This document shows positions 10,799 to 18,732 of a stretch of 42,568 nucleotides of DNA, one piece after another (position 1 is the first letter of the stretch; every line of letters begins with the position of its first letter). The notes beneath the pieces were generated by a model. That model was not told where the DNA came from, ran no database searches, and was given only the letters and a program-made list of their open reading frames with translations. The stretch is from Clostridium sp. (lineage in GTDB: Bacteria > Bacillota > Clostridia > Clostridiales > Clostridiaceae): assembly GCA_022785265.1 (NCBI GenBank), contig JALFQD010000104.1, positions 1 to 42,568 of the forward strand. The letters are read 5' to 3'. The translations under genes and the position numbers were made by a program.

Positions 10799-11215
10799 TT
10801 AATTATTCGCATTACATGAAACTGAAGTAGATTTGTCTTCATTATATTTTTTTAATGCTTCAGTTAATCTTTTTATTATTTCTTCATCTTCTTTTGTTAA
10901 ATTATGTAGAGAATCATCTACATTTGGTATATCTTTTCACATTATCTTTTCTCCGTTTTGATAAAAAGTTATAAGTCCTTCAGATTCAAACGATTGAATT
11001 ATTTCTTCTGGATTTTCTAGGATTATTTTAGGATCGTTGTTTGATTCTTCTTTACAAATCTCTTCTAAAGATTTTATTAAAGACTTTTTTGAAAAACAAA
11101 TCGCATGAGGATGTTTTCCATATAAAAACATTAACGTAGGACTAGTGTATAACTTCAATCAATCATATCGTCTAGATATAGTAAAATTATAATTAATCAT
11201 TTCTTTAATGATCAT
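10799..11215 (-). CDS. Unknown late protein
   Basis: 138 aa with two TGA-Trp codons (RRYDWLKLY and EKIMWKDI). It ends in a charged helical region and VSCNANN. The start could also be the ATG at 11200, five codons in, which would leave a 4-base gap instead of an 11-base overlap with the previous gene. No family recognised. Confidence 0.55.
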
Positions 11216-11531
11216 ATATGATAAATCCGAGAGATTTAAATTTGTCTTCTCTAATTTTTATATAAATATCTATAATTTTTTTATATTCTCTAAAAGATCT
11301 TTCAAGGTCGGATTCTGTAGGATTATAAATAATTTCTAAAACTCCATTTTTTACAAAATTATAAAGATCGATCTTTGCGCCGTCATAAGAGTTATATACA
11401 TTTTCTAAGAAACTATTTATGTCTTCTGTAATTGGGGTATAAGGATATAAAAATCTCGATAATACAGAGTGCATAAGCACAAGAGGACTATCACTGTGTA
11501 TAATCCAAGTCGCACTAATCTTTTGTTCCAT
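11205..11531 (-). CDS. Unknown late protein
   Basis: 108 aa with no TGA. It begins MEQKISATWIIHSDSPLVLM and ends in an alpha-helical, Lys-rich segment. Its start lies inside the 3' end of the ADP-ribosyltransferase-like gene (17-base overlap), so it may work with that protein, for example as a partner or an immunity-like factor. This is inference from gene order alone. Confidence 0.55.
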   Translation of the reverse strand: MEQKISATWIIHSDSPLVLMHSVLSRFLYPYTPITEDINSFLENVYNSYDGAKIDLYNFVKNGVLEIIYNPTESDLERSFREYKKIIDIYIKIREDKFKSLGFIIYDH

Positions 11532-12627
11532 AAGCGCCTCCTGCTACTAAAATTGGCAACGTAAAATATTTTCCAGTTAATCCTTCTCAAACACGTTTTG
11601 GTTTATTCTTTCAATTATAATTAGGAGTAGTTCCTTCAGAATTATAAATTGCAGGTAAATTTTCTCTACTATTTAAACCCTTAATTCCTGCTTTATCCGT
11701 AGCAAAAAGAATTTGTTGATTAGGGAGTGTATTATCTTTAATTCCATCAAAGTGAACAACGTCTGCTCCATTCTTTCTAGCATATTTTACTATTTTATTT
11801 CTAATATTATTTTTGCTTCCAGAAAATCCTTTTATTTCTCCATGTTGAACTAACCCTTTATTTGAGTTTACGTTAAACTTAAGAATATATGGTCTTTTAG
11901 CTAAAAATCCACTAGTAGCAGGACTATTTAAAGTTAAAAAGAATCCATTAGGATCTGAATTATGATTAATTACATCTCATCTATTATTAAATGGAAACTG
12001 AGGTATTTCAAAATAAGTATTAGATTGATGATATCCAATATAATTTTTAGGACCAACAAATTCTAATTTTCCAGTTTTAAGATTTTTTCTAATTATTGCA
12101 GAATTTATTATATCAGGAATAGTTTTATTTCCAAAACTATATCCAGCTAATCCGCCAGCAAAAGAACCAATTCCTTGTAAGAAAGATGTTCCAAATTTAT
12201 TGTCTAAATATTTTCCTCCTCTATTTCCTAAATATCCTCCTACCATTCCAGTTCCCAATCTGATTATTCCAGGAATTCCAGCTGAAATATCAGGAAGCAA
12301 AGTAAGAAGGGTCGTATTAAGTGCTGCTGTGGTTTTATCTGTATTATAAGCAGGATTTATAACTGCTTGATTAGCAGATTCTTTATCTATTCCTATTTCT
12401 TGAAGTTTCTTTGAAGCGGCTTCAGCAGATCCATCTAAAATAGCCTTTTCTGTAGCAGATCTTCCTTCAGATTGAGCTAATGCAGAACCGATTCTTTGAA
12501 GTGCAGATTGCTTTTCAGGTTTACTATTTTGAGAAGCATGATTTACAATTTGTTCTAAATTATAAAAATGAGTTCCATTTTTTATATTATATTTAGCTAT
12601 ATATTCTAATTCTTGTTGTTTGGTCAT
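11515..12627 (-). CDS. Putative ADP-ribosyltransferase-like effector with C-terminal tag
   Basis: 370 aa with three TGA-Trp codons, TAG stop. Residues about 1-100 are helical. About 100-175 is a Gly-rich hydrophobic region (DISAGIPGIIRLGTGMVGGY). The next part, YHQSNTYFEIPQF, GFFLTLNSPATSGF, YILKFNVN and GADVVHFDGIKDN then QQILFATDKAGIKGLN, follows the order of ART-like domains of polyvalent phage and toxin proteins, which carry a Y-H-S start and a DGIxD...IK end. The last 33 residues carry KPKRVW...TGKY and a hydrophobic tail shared with the protein at 12795. Possibly ejected into the host. Confidence 0.5.
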
Positions 12628-12755
12628 TTGTATATTATTAATTCTTTATCTTCTAAATATTTAATTTTACTTTCGTTTAAATACTTATAAAGATCTTCTT
12701 TTTGATTAATACATTTTGGATATATTCCATTCAAAAGCATAAGATCTTCATTCAT
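12606..12755 (-). CDS. Small unknown protein
   Basis: 49 aa (MNEDLMLLNGIYPKCINQKE... to KWPNNKN) with one TGA-Trp four codons before the TAG stop. It overlaps the start of the next gene by 22 bases. An in-frame TAA upstream limits the start. It is supported mainly by tight packing between two real genes. Confidence 0.45.
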
Positions 12756-12794
12756 AAAGTCTTTTGGAGATTTAAACTTAATTTTAAAAAAATA

Positions 12795-13961
12795 TTATTC
12801 GGATTGTCTTTGAGTATTATTATCGGCATTATTAAGTGCTGCTGCACCAGCGATTCCTATTGCAGGTAATATATAGTATTGGCCAGTAATAGCGTCTCAT
12901 ACTCTTTTTGGTTTAGTATTTCATCTATAATCTTTTAAGAAATCGAGTTTATAATGTCCAGAATTTATTGCATCTGAAAATATCTGCAAGGCTTTTGTCT
13001 TACCAGGATATGCTTGTCCGGGAGTTAGTCCCATTATTTTTCCGATTTCTAGTGCATTAACAGCCGCTTCCTGAGAATCTCCTAAATAATCAGAGAAATT
13101 ATAATTTTTATTAAGTAACTTTTTAGTTTTTCAGTTATAAAATATATTATTATGATGGGCTGACATAGCCTTTTCTGCAGTATTTATATTGATTGCTGGA
13201 ACTGTACCATAACTACCTCGATGAAGCGTTTCATGAAATGCGGTATTCTGAGGATTTCCTTGTAATGAAATTGTCATTAAATCTTTTCCTGGTTCACCTT
13301 TCACGATCTGTGCTTTACCGAAAGTATTTCCGTCAATTATGTTTGGGGTTACTCAAAAGCCATTTTGATCTGTTCCAATCCAAATTGCTTTTGGATCCGA
13401 TTGAGTTAAAATAGATCCTCTAGACATGGGATATGCCGCTCTTGCAGGAGCACCATTCGTATATGGTCTAAAATAAGTTAATCCTAATCTTTCTGCAAGC
13501 GCTTTATTGTGTAGATCAGAAACAGATTTAACATCCGATTTAAGAAAGTCAATCGCTTCAGCTTTTCCTTTGTTTATATCTTGAAGAGCTAGATTTAAAT
13601 CAAATTTTCCATTTTGGAAATATTTCGGATTAAATCCTAAACCATTATTAACTGCAGGCATCATCATACTCAAACTTTCATTTTCTTCAACTGGTTGCCC
13701 AGTAACTACTCTCTCTATATAAGAAAGTCCTGGTAATCAACGCATAACATCCATAAATGGAGAATTAGCAAAGTTTGAATTTAAGTAACTAGCAGTATAA
13801 TTTTGTATTGCTTTTCTAACCGGATTAGAATTATCTTCTGTAATTATTCCTGTATCTTGTATAACTCCAGGTTTTGGAGCTTTTGGATCGTAATGTGTAT
13901 AACTTCCTGTAGGTTTTGGAGAGGAAGTTACTCTTGTATTATCTATTTGTTGTATTGGCAT
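12795..13961 (-). CDS. HExxH protein with C-terminal tag
   Basis: 388 aa with five TGA-Trp codons, first gene of the operon behind the 13984-14015 promoter. The N-terminal half is proline-rich then helical. AVNNGLGFNPKYFQNGKF is followed later by TAFHETLHRGSYG, an HExxH-like zinc site preceded by a TISLQGNP strand. C-terminal residues RWNTKPKRVWDAITGQYYIL match the tail of the protein at 11515, followed by an Ala/Gly hydrophobic end. It may be a virion-borne protease or effector; function is inferred from the motif. Confidence 0.6.
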
Positions 13962-13967
13962 AATAAT

Positions 13968-14015
13968 TTATTTTTGTTTTCAACAAAAATAAAGCAAAAA
14001 ATCAATATATACAAA
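13968..14015 (-). promoter_or_regulatory. Late promoter overlapped by perfect inverted repeat
   Basis: Minus strand TTTG (14015-14012), 20-base spacer, TATTTTTG (13991-13984). TTATTTTTGTT-TTC-AACAAAAATAA (13968-13992) is a perfect 11-bp inverted repeat identical in its arms to the one at 10630-10655. It drives the leftward late operon starting at 13961. Confidence 0.7.
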
Positions 14016-14293
14016 TTTATTTTTAGCCCCCCTGGGGGTTAAAATGGGAAATGAATAAAATTTGTGGAAGTTAAAGTGGAGAATGGACACTCTATATAAA
14101 ATACCCCGGGCCAACTCTCATTGGAAAACGCTTTCACTATTAGTGTTTTGCCACATAGAATTTGGATATGGTACCTATTTTTAGATACCATGCGAGGAAT
14201 ATGGCAGACTGTTGCCCGCAGTTGTGCGATAAACAACAAAGACGCTTGTAGACGAGCTGGTGATTGACAACTCAATTGTAAATTTTAATCATT
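14016..14293 (+). other. Divergent intergenic region with several hairpins
   Basis: This 278-base stretch separates leftward recoded genes from rightward standard-code genes and is richer in G+C than its flanks. It holds CCCCCC/GGGGG at 14027-14038, CACTATTAGTG, ATGGTACCTA/TAGATACCAT with one mismatch (about 14167-14193) and GTTGT/ACAAC. It may be a structured leader of the gene at 14294 or a small RNA. I found no convincing plus-strand promoter. Confidence 0.4.
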
Positions 14294-14743
14294 ATGGCAA
14301 ACAAAAGAGAAAGGCAGTTTCCTTGGAATAAGAAATCCGAGGAAAAGATTAAGAGGTTTATTAAATACCTCGTAATCAATTCATTTGAAAAAGACGGACT
14401 CTATTGTCCAAAGAGTTGGTCAAAAGTCCTTCGTGAGTATAAAATACGTCCAACAATCGGATCTAGAATTCCCAACGCAATGGTTGAGCTTCACTATGTT
14501 CGTATCGAATGTAATAGAATGAAGTGGGATGGGGAGTCTTGGAATGTTGATAAGGACGCTCCTAAGATCTATGCCAAAGCAAAGGAGATGTATAAGATGC
14601 AAAGATCAGTTTCATCTAGGCCAGAATCTTCAGAAGTCCCGCAAGAGAAAGGCTCGCTTAACAGTTTTTCTCTGGAACATATTATCAATGAGTTAAATAT
14701 GCGCGGATACGAAGTAACGATTAAGAAGTCTTTAATAATTTAA
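14294..14743 (+). CDS. Unknown early protein
   Basis: 149 aa, basic. MANKRERQFPWNKKSEEKIK leads into a helical domain, with RIECNRMKWDGESWNVDKDA in the middle and a C-terminal SLEHIINELNMRGYEVTIKK helix-strand that could dimerise. All Trp codons are TGG. First gene after the strand switch, therefore probably early; it might bind nucleic acid, but no motif proves it. Confidence 0.65.
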   Translation: MANKRERQFPWNKKSEEKIKRFIKYLVINSFEKDGLYCPKSWSKVLREYKIRPTIGSRIPNAMVELHYVRIECNRMKWDGESWNVDKDAPKIYAKAKEMYKMQRSVSSRPESSEVPQEKGSLNSFSLEHIINELNMRGYEVTIKKSLII

Positions 14744-14747
14744 AGAG

Positions 14748-14951
14748 ATGAAAACAAGAATCTTCATAGAGCACTACCGCTCTCTTAAGAACACTTTTAT
14801 TTGGGTTCTTAAGAATCTTATGGTAATCGCAATGATTGCAATTTTCTTTGTATCACCATACTTATTTGAAGTATCCAAGCTCATAACTTGGATACTTCTT
14901 ATACCAGTATGCTGGTTCTTTGTGGATTATTGTTATAGAAACCTTATTTAA
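14748..14951 (+). CDS. Small two-span membrane protein
   Basis: 67 aa. A basic N-terminus (MKTRIFIEHYRSLKN) precedes hydrophobic segments at about residues 17-40 and 43-60. It follows the previous gene after four bases and precedes the next by ten, so all three are probably co-transcribed. Function unknown. Confidence 0.6.
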   Translation: MKTRIFIEHYRSLKNTFIWVLKNLMVIAMIAIFFVSPYLFEVSKLITWILLIPVCWFFVDYCYRNLI

Positions 14952-14961
14952 ATAATAATAT

Positions 14962-15501
14962 ATGTATAACAAAGAAGAATTAATTATGGTACTTCGGTCT
15001 AGGACCGAGTACCATAACGTTGAGGGTATCCACGTAAATGATGATACCAGAAAGGCCTTTGCAGACTGTGGTTTGTTCAGAGGTTATGCTGTTGCCTTCA
15101 AGGAAGGCGACGTGTTGACTTTTGATGATCTGGAACACGCATTTGTGTTCCCGATCAAACAAAGGGCGACTACAGTTCTTTATGTTTCTTGCATAAAGAA
15201 TCATAAAGAGTCAATCGCAATTCCTCTTTCAATATTTAGGAGAAAACCTTCTCCTAAATATGAGAAATATGAAGAGGAAAAAGCAATTTATGAGCAGGAT
15301 GATAACCTGCTCGGTCAGAGGTTAGGAAACAACCTAACCTGCACGAATGATCTTGATCGTCTCGCAGTTCTATGCGAAACGGGAGAGATCCGAATCTCAG
15401 GTGTATACGACATCCATCTTCAGTCCTTCGATAAGGATGGAAATCCTGTAGATGGAAAGTTCTACATTCAGAAGGCGTACAAAGTTATGCCTAATGAGTA
15501 G
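14962..15501 (+). CDS. Unknown early protein, efficiently translated
   Basis: 179 aa, mixed alpha/beta and soluble. KAFADCGLFRGYAVAFKEGD and EIRISGVYDIHLQSFDKDGN are the clearest segments. Codon use is richer in G/C-ending codons than in later early genes. It ends just before a strong terminator, closing the 14294-15501 operon. No family recognised. Confidence 0.65.
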   Translation: MYNKEELIMVLRSRTEYHNVEGIHVNDDTRKAFADCGLFRGYAVAFKEGDVLTFDDLEHAFVFPIKQRATTVLYVSCIKNHKESIAIPLSIFRRKPSPKYEKYEEEKAIYEQDDNLLGQRLGNNLTCTNDLDRLAVLCETGEIRISGVYDIHLQSFDKDGNPVDGKFYIQKAYKVMPNE

Positions 15502-15507
15502 CTCTAG

Positions 15508-15545
15508 ATATGCTCAGTCAGAAATGGCTGAGCATATTTTTTTAT
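15508..15545 (+). terminator. Rho-independent terminator
   Basis: ATATGCTCAG and CTGAGCATAT form a perfect 10-bp stem with a 10-base loop, followed by eight T. It closes the 14294-15501 operon. Confidence 0.85.
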
Positions 15546-15635
15546 TTTTGGACTAAGACTGGTAATTCTTTTGACTGAAAAGTTGATCTATAGGACAATA
15601 GATTAACTATTTTATAACTTTAATTTTTATTATTT

Positions 15636-16163
15636 ATGTACGAAAAGATTGAGAATACTCCTACCCTTGTAGGAGTTGATGGCCGTCATGCCGAGATTGG
15701 CGGCCTCGAAAACATCGAGGGGATTAATGCTCCTGGAACTGGTAACGTATATGGACTTCGCTCTGGCGAAATCTTCTTCATTCCTGAAGGAGACGTAACT
15801 ACTGCGAAGTATGATGTACGTGCCGGACAGGCTAAGGACGGACCAAAAGTTATCCTTGTCGCCTGCTATCGTGGAACAGAGCAGAAGTCTCTTAAGCCAG
15901 GTTGGGTTTCTCTCAATACTCTCGTAAAGAGAGATATCGATGGAAATTCTGTAAACACCATGCTTGCAGGACTCCAGTATCCTGAAGTTATCTCTAAGCT
16001 TCAGGGTAAGTATTGGCAGGCAAAGGCTGCTCGTCCGATTGATGTCCAGGCATACGATCTGTCTGGAACAAGGATGACCACAGTTGACGAAAACAACGTA
16101 GAGCATCCTGTAATCAGGAAGCAGAATGTCTATCCAATCGCAGAAATTCCAGCTGCACAGTAG
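15636..16163 (+). CDS. Unknown protein, probably highly expressed
   Basis: 175 aa. The N-terminus MYEKIENTPTLVGVDGRHAE is Gly-rich; the domain has predicted strands (GEIFFIPEGDVTTAKYDV) and LLAGLQYPEV-type helices, ending YPIAEIPAAQ. It has its own leader and a terminator directly behind, and the least AT-biased codon use in the window, which suggests a single-gene, strongly expressed unit. A DNA-binding or major early protein is possible, but no motif was recognised. Confidence 0.65.
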   Translation: MYEKIENTPTLVGVDGRHAEIGGLENIEGINAPGTGNVYGLRSGEIFFIPEGDVTTAKYDVRAGQAKDGPKVILVACYRGTEQKSLKPGWVSLNTLVKRDIDGNSVNTMLAGLQYPEVISKLQGKYWQAKAARPIDVQAYDLSGTRMTTVDENNVEHPVIRKQNVYPIAEIPAAQ

Positions 16164-16166
16164 TAT

Positions 16167-16198
16167 AATTACCCTGAAGGGCAACCTTCGGGGTAATT
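16167..16198 (+). terminator. Rho-independent terminator
   Basis: AATTACCCTGAAGG and CCTTCGGGGTAATT (one G-T pair) with a GCAA tetraloop, followed by a T-rich tract. It closes the unit of the gene at 15636. Confidence 0.8.
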
Positions 16199-16337
16199 GT
16201 ATTTACTATGGACACTCTTCTTATAAAGTTAATAATGCATCATTATGGAGCCCATTATATGGTTATTGGACTATAGATAGGCATGATAATTGTATTATTA
16301 ACTATATGGAAATACAGGATTAACCACATCCTGATAT

Positions 16338-16880
16338 GGCTCGGTGATGAAATTGGTAAACATAGAGGACTTTTTATAAAATAGAGTGCATCGGAGGAAA
16401 CTCCGAATGTAGAATCTCCCTAATTAAACAACTTGTATAAGTTGCGACAGAAGCCTCACTTATGGTGACATAAGTTTTGGTGATGACGAGCTAAATTGAA
16501 TATATGCCTTTCGGGATTGGCTGGCAATGGAATATAGTGGAAATGACTATAAAATACCATTCAAAAAACTTCCTATATTCATAAATGTGTAGAGACTATA
16601 CAGGAGATACCTAAGTTTGAAATTATTATAAGTGGGTAGAGCGGGCATGACCCTTAATAACTCATTAAATCAGGCTTATAATATGTTGCAACATTTCAAA
16701 TATGGTAAAGAAATAGTCCAGACCACAAAAACTTAAAGATATAAGGTTCATCCCTTACACTTCTCAGAAATGATGGAGGATAGTTTAATGAAAACGTTAA
16801 GTTTGCCTGTATAAAAGCAGGTGTGGCAGGAAAATCCTCTGGGCAGTAATGCCCTTACGAGTTCGATTCTCGTCCGAGCT
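16338..16880 (+). tRNA. tRNA-Leu(UAA), interrupted by a group I intron
   Basis: Exon 1 is 16338-16372 and exon 2 is 16831-16880 (discriminator A at 16881). Joined, the anticodon arm is GAGGA-CTTAAAA-TCCTC, anticodon UAA. It has the long variable arm of a Leu tRNA (GGGCAGTAATGCCC) and the T arm ACGAG-TTCGATT-CTCGT. Acceptor GGCTCGG pairs with CCGAGCT. The intron sits between positions 34 and 35, the classic tRNA-Leu(UAA) intron site of cyanobacteria. Confidence 0.88.
16373..16830 (+). other. Group I self-splicing intron in tRNA-Leu
   Basis: 458 bases. The conserved R segment TGTAGAGACTATACA is at 16587-16601 and the S segment AAGAAATAGTCC at 16708-16719; P/Q-side sequence TGGTGACATAAGT...GGTGATGAC is shared with the intron in tRNA-Lys. 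The upstream exon ends in T and the intron in G, as required. There is no endonuclease reading frame inside. Confidence 0.85.
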
Positions 16881-16986
16881 ACGAGTCATTTTAAGTGACT
16901 TAAAGTACTATATATTTTAACTTTGTGATTAAATTAACAATAAAACTTACTCTTCTTCGTTGTGAAATGCGGAAGAGTTTTAAAAT

Positions 16987-17057
16987 TGTTGTGTGATGTA
17001 ATGGTTAGCATAGAAGATTTTGGTTCTTCTCGTAGAGGTTCGAATCCTCTCACAACA
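16987..17057 (+). tRNA. tRNA-Gln(UUG)
   Basis: Acceptor TGTTGTG/CACAACA with the U1-A72 pair typical of tRNA-Gln, anticodon arm GAAGA-TTTTGGT-TCTTC (anticodon TTG), T arm AGAGG-TTCGAAT-CCTCT. No CCA is encoded. Confidence 0.85.
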
Positions 17058-17161
17058 ACAAGGTTTGAATAGCCAAATTATGCACATATCATCCTTTGCT
17101 GTGAAGTGCGGGATGGTATATTTATTGGAATGATTTTTAATCAATTATTAAAACACAAAAC

Positions 17162-17413
17162 ATGATCATTCCATTAAACCTTCCAGGAGAAAGAAGCAAG
17201 GCTTTGAGTATCGTGGCCACGACCGAAGGTTACTCGGTAGCATTAGTAGATATTGTAGATGGTTATGGGCCTCATGCTTGCGAAAGTTATGAGCTTTTAA
17301 TCCCTACAGATGAAGAAGTTATTGAACCAATAGTTTGGTTTGATAAACAACTTGCAAAGGGACCAGACTTACTACAATGTCTTAACGATGCGATGTCTGC
17401 GTTAACAAAATAA
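17162..17413 (+). CDS. Unknown small early protein
   Basis: 83 aa, acidic, compact alpha/beta (SKALSIVATTEGYSVALVDI, then VWFDKQLAKGPDLLQCLNDA). It lies between tRNA-Gln and a terminator. The helical C-terminus and size suggest a small regulatory or inhibitory protein, but there is no recognised family. Confidence 0.6.
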   Translation: MIIPLNLPGERSKALSIVATTEGYSVALVDIVDGYGPHACESYELLIPTDEEVIEPIVWFDKQLAKGPDLLQCLNDAMSALTK

Positions 17414-17417
17414 CGCA

Positions 17418-17450
17418 AAAACTCCCGTTCTGAATGAATGGGAGTTTTTT
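17418..17450 (+). terminator. Rho-independent terminator
   Basis: AAACTCCC and GGGAGTTT with a 13-base loop followed by T6. Confidence 0.8.
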
Positions 17451-17479
17451 ATTTGTAAATAACTAAAAATCAAAATATT

Positions 17480-17905
17480 ATGCTAACAACAAAACAAATT
17501 ATCAATCTTGCCAGAAAACAAGAATGGTGGAACGAGTTTGACGAAAAAAGAAGAATTTCGATCGAAAAAGCAGCTCACTGTGCAATAATATCAAGAGATT
17601 ATGAGACTTTCATTACTGGATCATTTTTGATTGACAGCTCGTATTGGCTTACTCGCGCCGAGCAATTTGCCAAGCTCTGCAAAGAAGAGGAAAACAAAAA
17701 TTCAGTGCCTGAATATGATTTGGTGGTTTCTGAAAAAGTTGTTGCTAGATTTCATCCAAATAATCAGACGCCTTCTAAGGGACTCCTTTCAAAAGCTGCT
17801 GAAATTTTGAAAGAGTCTAATATTGCATATGACTATTTTAAATATGACCCTGAAGAAAAAGTATATGTTGCTTATAAAAACTCAGCTTCCTGGGTAAGAA
17901 GATAG
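17480..17905 (+). CDS. Unknown early protein
   Basis: 141 aa. The N-terminal half is helical (LTTKQIINLARKQEWWNEFD, AEQFAKLCKEEE). The C-terminal half reads EYDLVVSEKVVARF...LLSKAAEILKESNI and ends AYKNSASWVRR. The WNE N-terminal pattern recalls the protein at 22042, though overall similarity is weak. Function unknown. Confidence 0.6.
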   Translation: MLTTKQIINLARKQEWWNEFDEKRRISIEKAAHCAIISRDYETFITGSFLIDSSYWLTRAEQFAKLCKEEENKNSVPEYDLVVSEKVVARFHPNNQTPSKGLLSKAAEILKESNIAYDYFKYDPEEKVYVAYKNSASWVRR

Positions 17906-17917
17906 TCTTTAATATTT

Positions 17918-18037
17918 AAGGTTAAGCAAGCCAAACCAGACGAGGTTAAAAGACTGGATACGGTAATGAGTTATGGTCAAGACTCACGTTAATAAAAATT
18001 GTATCGGGGCTGTCAAGCCCTGCTATTGCTTAACCTT
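17918..18037 (+). ncRNA. Candidate structured RNA closed by a 12-bp stem
   Basis: AAGGTTAAGCAA (17918-17929) is perfectly complementary to TTGCTTAACCTT (18026-18037). Inside, CCAG/CTGG, GATAC/GTATC enclosing GAGT/ACTC, and GGGCT/AGCCC form further stems, giving a multibranch fold. It has no reading frame of note and lies among tRNA genes. I cannot assign it to a known RNA class. Confidence 0.55.
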
Positions 18038-18081
18038 AATTTTTATAGATTACTATTCAAAACCTTTAAATTAATATCGTT

Positions 18082-18513
18082 ATGTGTTGGATGTCTAATA
18101 AATTAAAAATAAAGACCGCTAAAAAAGATATTGCTGTTTGGAAAGTTGTCCTTTATGACATAAGAAGAGGATTTTACGTATCTCCCATTACTAATTATCG
18201 TTATGTTTCAGGCGTAATTAATAACGTGGAAATGATTTTTAAAGTAAATAATCATCTAATAGGAGGATATGACGGATTTCATTCCTTTTCTAATAAGGTA
18301 TATTATCGTTACTTTGGCGGCAACGTTCGCATATTCAAAAAGCGTATTTTTACAATGGACAAATATGTATTCAGTATTGTTTATAAACGTGGTTTTGATT
18401 TTGCAATAGCCAAAGGACGATTACCAAAAGGTACAAAATACGCAATAAATAAAAATGGTGAAATAATCTCGTCTAATATAGTTATAGATGAATTTATTAA
18501 TTTGCAACCATAA
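18082..18513 (+). CDS. Conserved hypothetical phage/mobile-element protein
   Basis: 143 aa. It begins MCWMSNKLKIKTAKKDIAVW and contains GGYDGFHSFSNKVYY and KGTKYAINKNGEIISSNIV. Proteins beginning MCW.SN with a GFHS motif are common in Bacteroides mobile elements and gut phages (recollection); their function is not known to me. It ends ten bases before tRNA-Ile. Confidence 0.7.
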   Translation: MCWMSNKLKIKTAKKDIAVWKVVLYDIRRGFYVSPITNYRYVSGVINNVEMIFKVNNHLIGGYDGFHSFSNKVYYRYFGGNVRIFKKRIFTMDKYVFSIVYKRGFDFAIAKGRLPKGTKYAINKNGEIISSNIVIDEFINLQP

Positions 18514-18522
18514 CTTAAAATC

Positions 18523-18594
18523 AGGGCGTTAGTTCAGTGGTTAGAGCACGAAGCTTATACCTTCGGAGTCAGGGGTTCAAATCCCTTACGCCCT
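18523..18594 (+). tRNA. tRNA-Ile(UAU)
   Basis: Acceptor AGGGCGT/ACGCCCT, D arm GTTC-AGTGGTTA-GAGC, anticodon arm CGAAG-CTTATAC-CTTCG (anticodon TAT), T arm AGGGG-TTCAAAT-CCCTT. It reads the ATA codon, frequent in this AT-rich genome. Confidence 0.85.
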
Positions 18595-18732
18595 ACTTAT
18601 AGATTTTCTTTAGTTCCTGGATCATGACCAGGCTGTGTTCTTCCGAAAGGAAATTCAAAAAGCTTACAAAAATCAAATGTAGGTGGGAACATGGTAGATT
18701 AAGTGGAAACGATCTGGAGAAAATCTATTTTT

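Noticed and set aside
1..13961. Massive pseudogenisation or frameshift errors in the late genes
   Set aside because: Only TGA interrupts the frames; TAA and TAG do not, and the same frame continues each time. Motifs run across the TGA positions.
14039..14275. Minus-strand 78-aa frame in the intergenic region
   Set aside because: It coincides with hairpins and has no start context, no family resemblance and no support from the neighbouring operon spacing.
15630..16184. 184-aa minus-strand frame opposite the gene at 15636
   Set aside because: Antisense of a strongly coded plus-strand gene; it also spans that gene's terminator.
16126..16323. 65-aa plus-strand frame
   Set aside because: It begins in the 3' end of the 15636 gene, runs through a terminator and ends just before tRNA-Leu.
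16373..16830. Intron-encoded homing endonuclease
   Set aside because: No reading frame of meaningful length lies inside either tRNA intron; the only endonuclease gene is outside, on the other strand.
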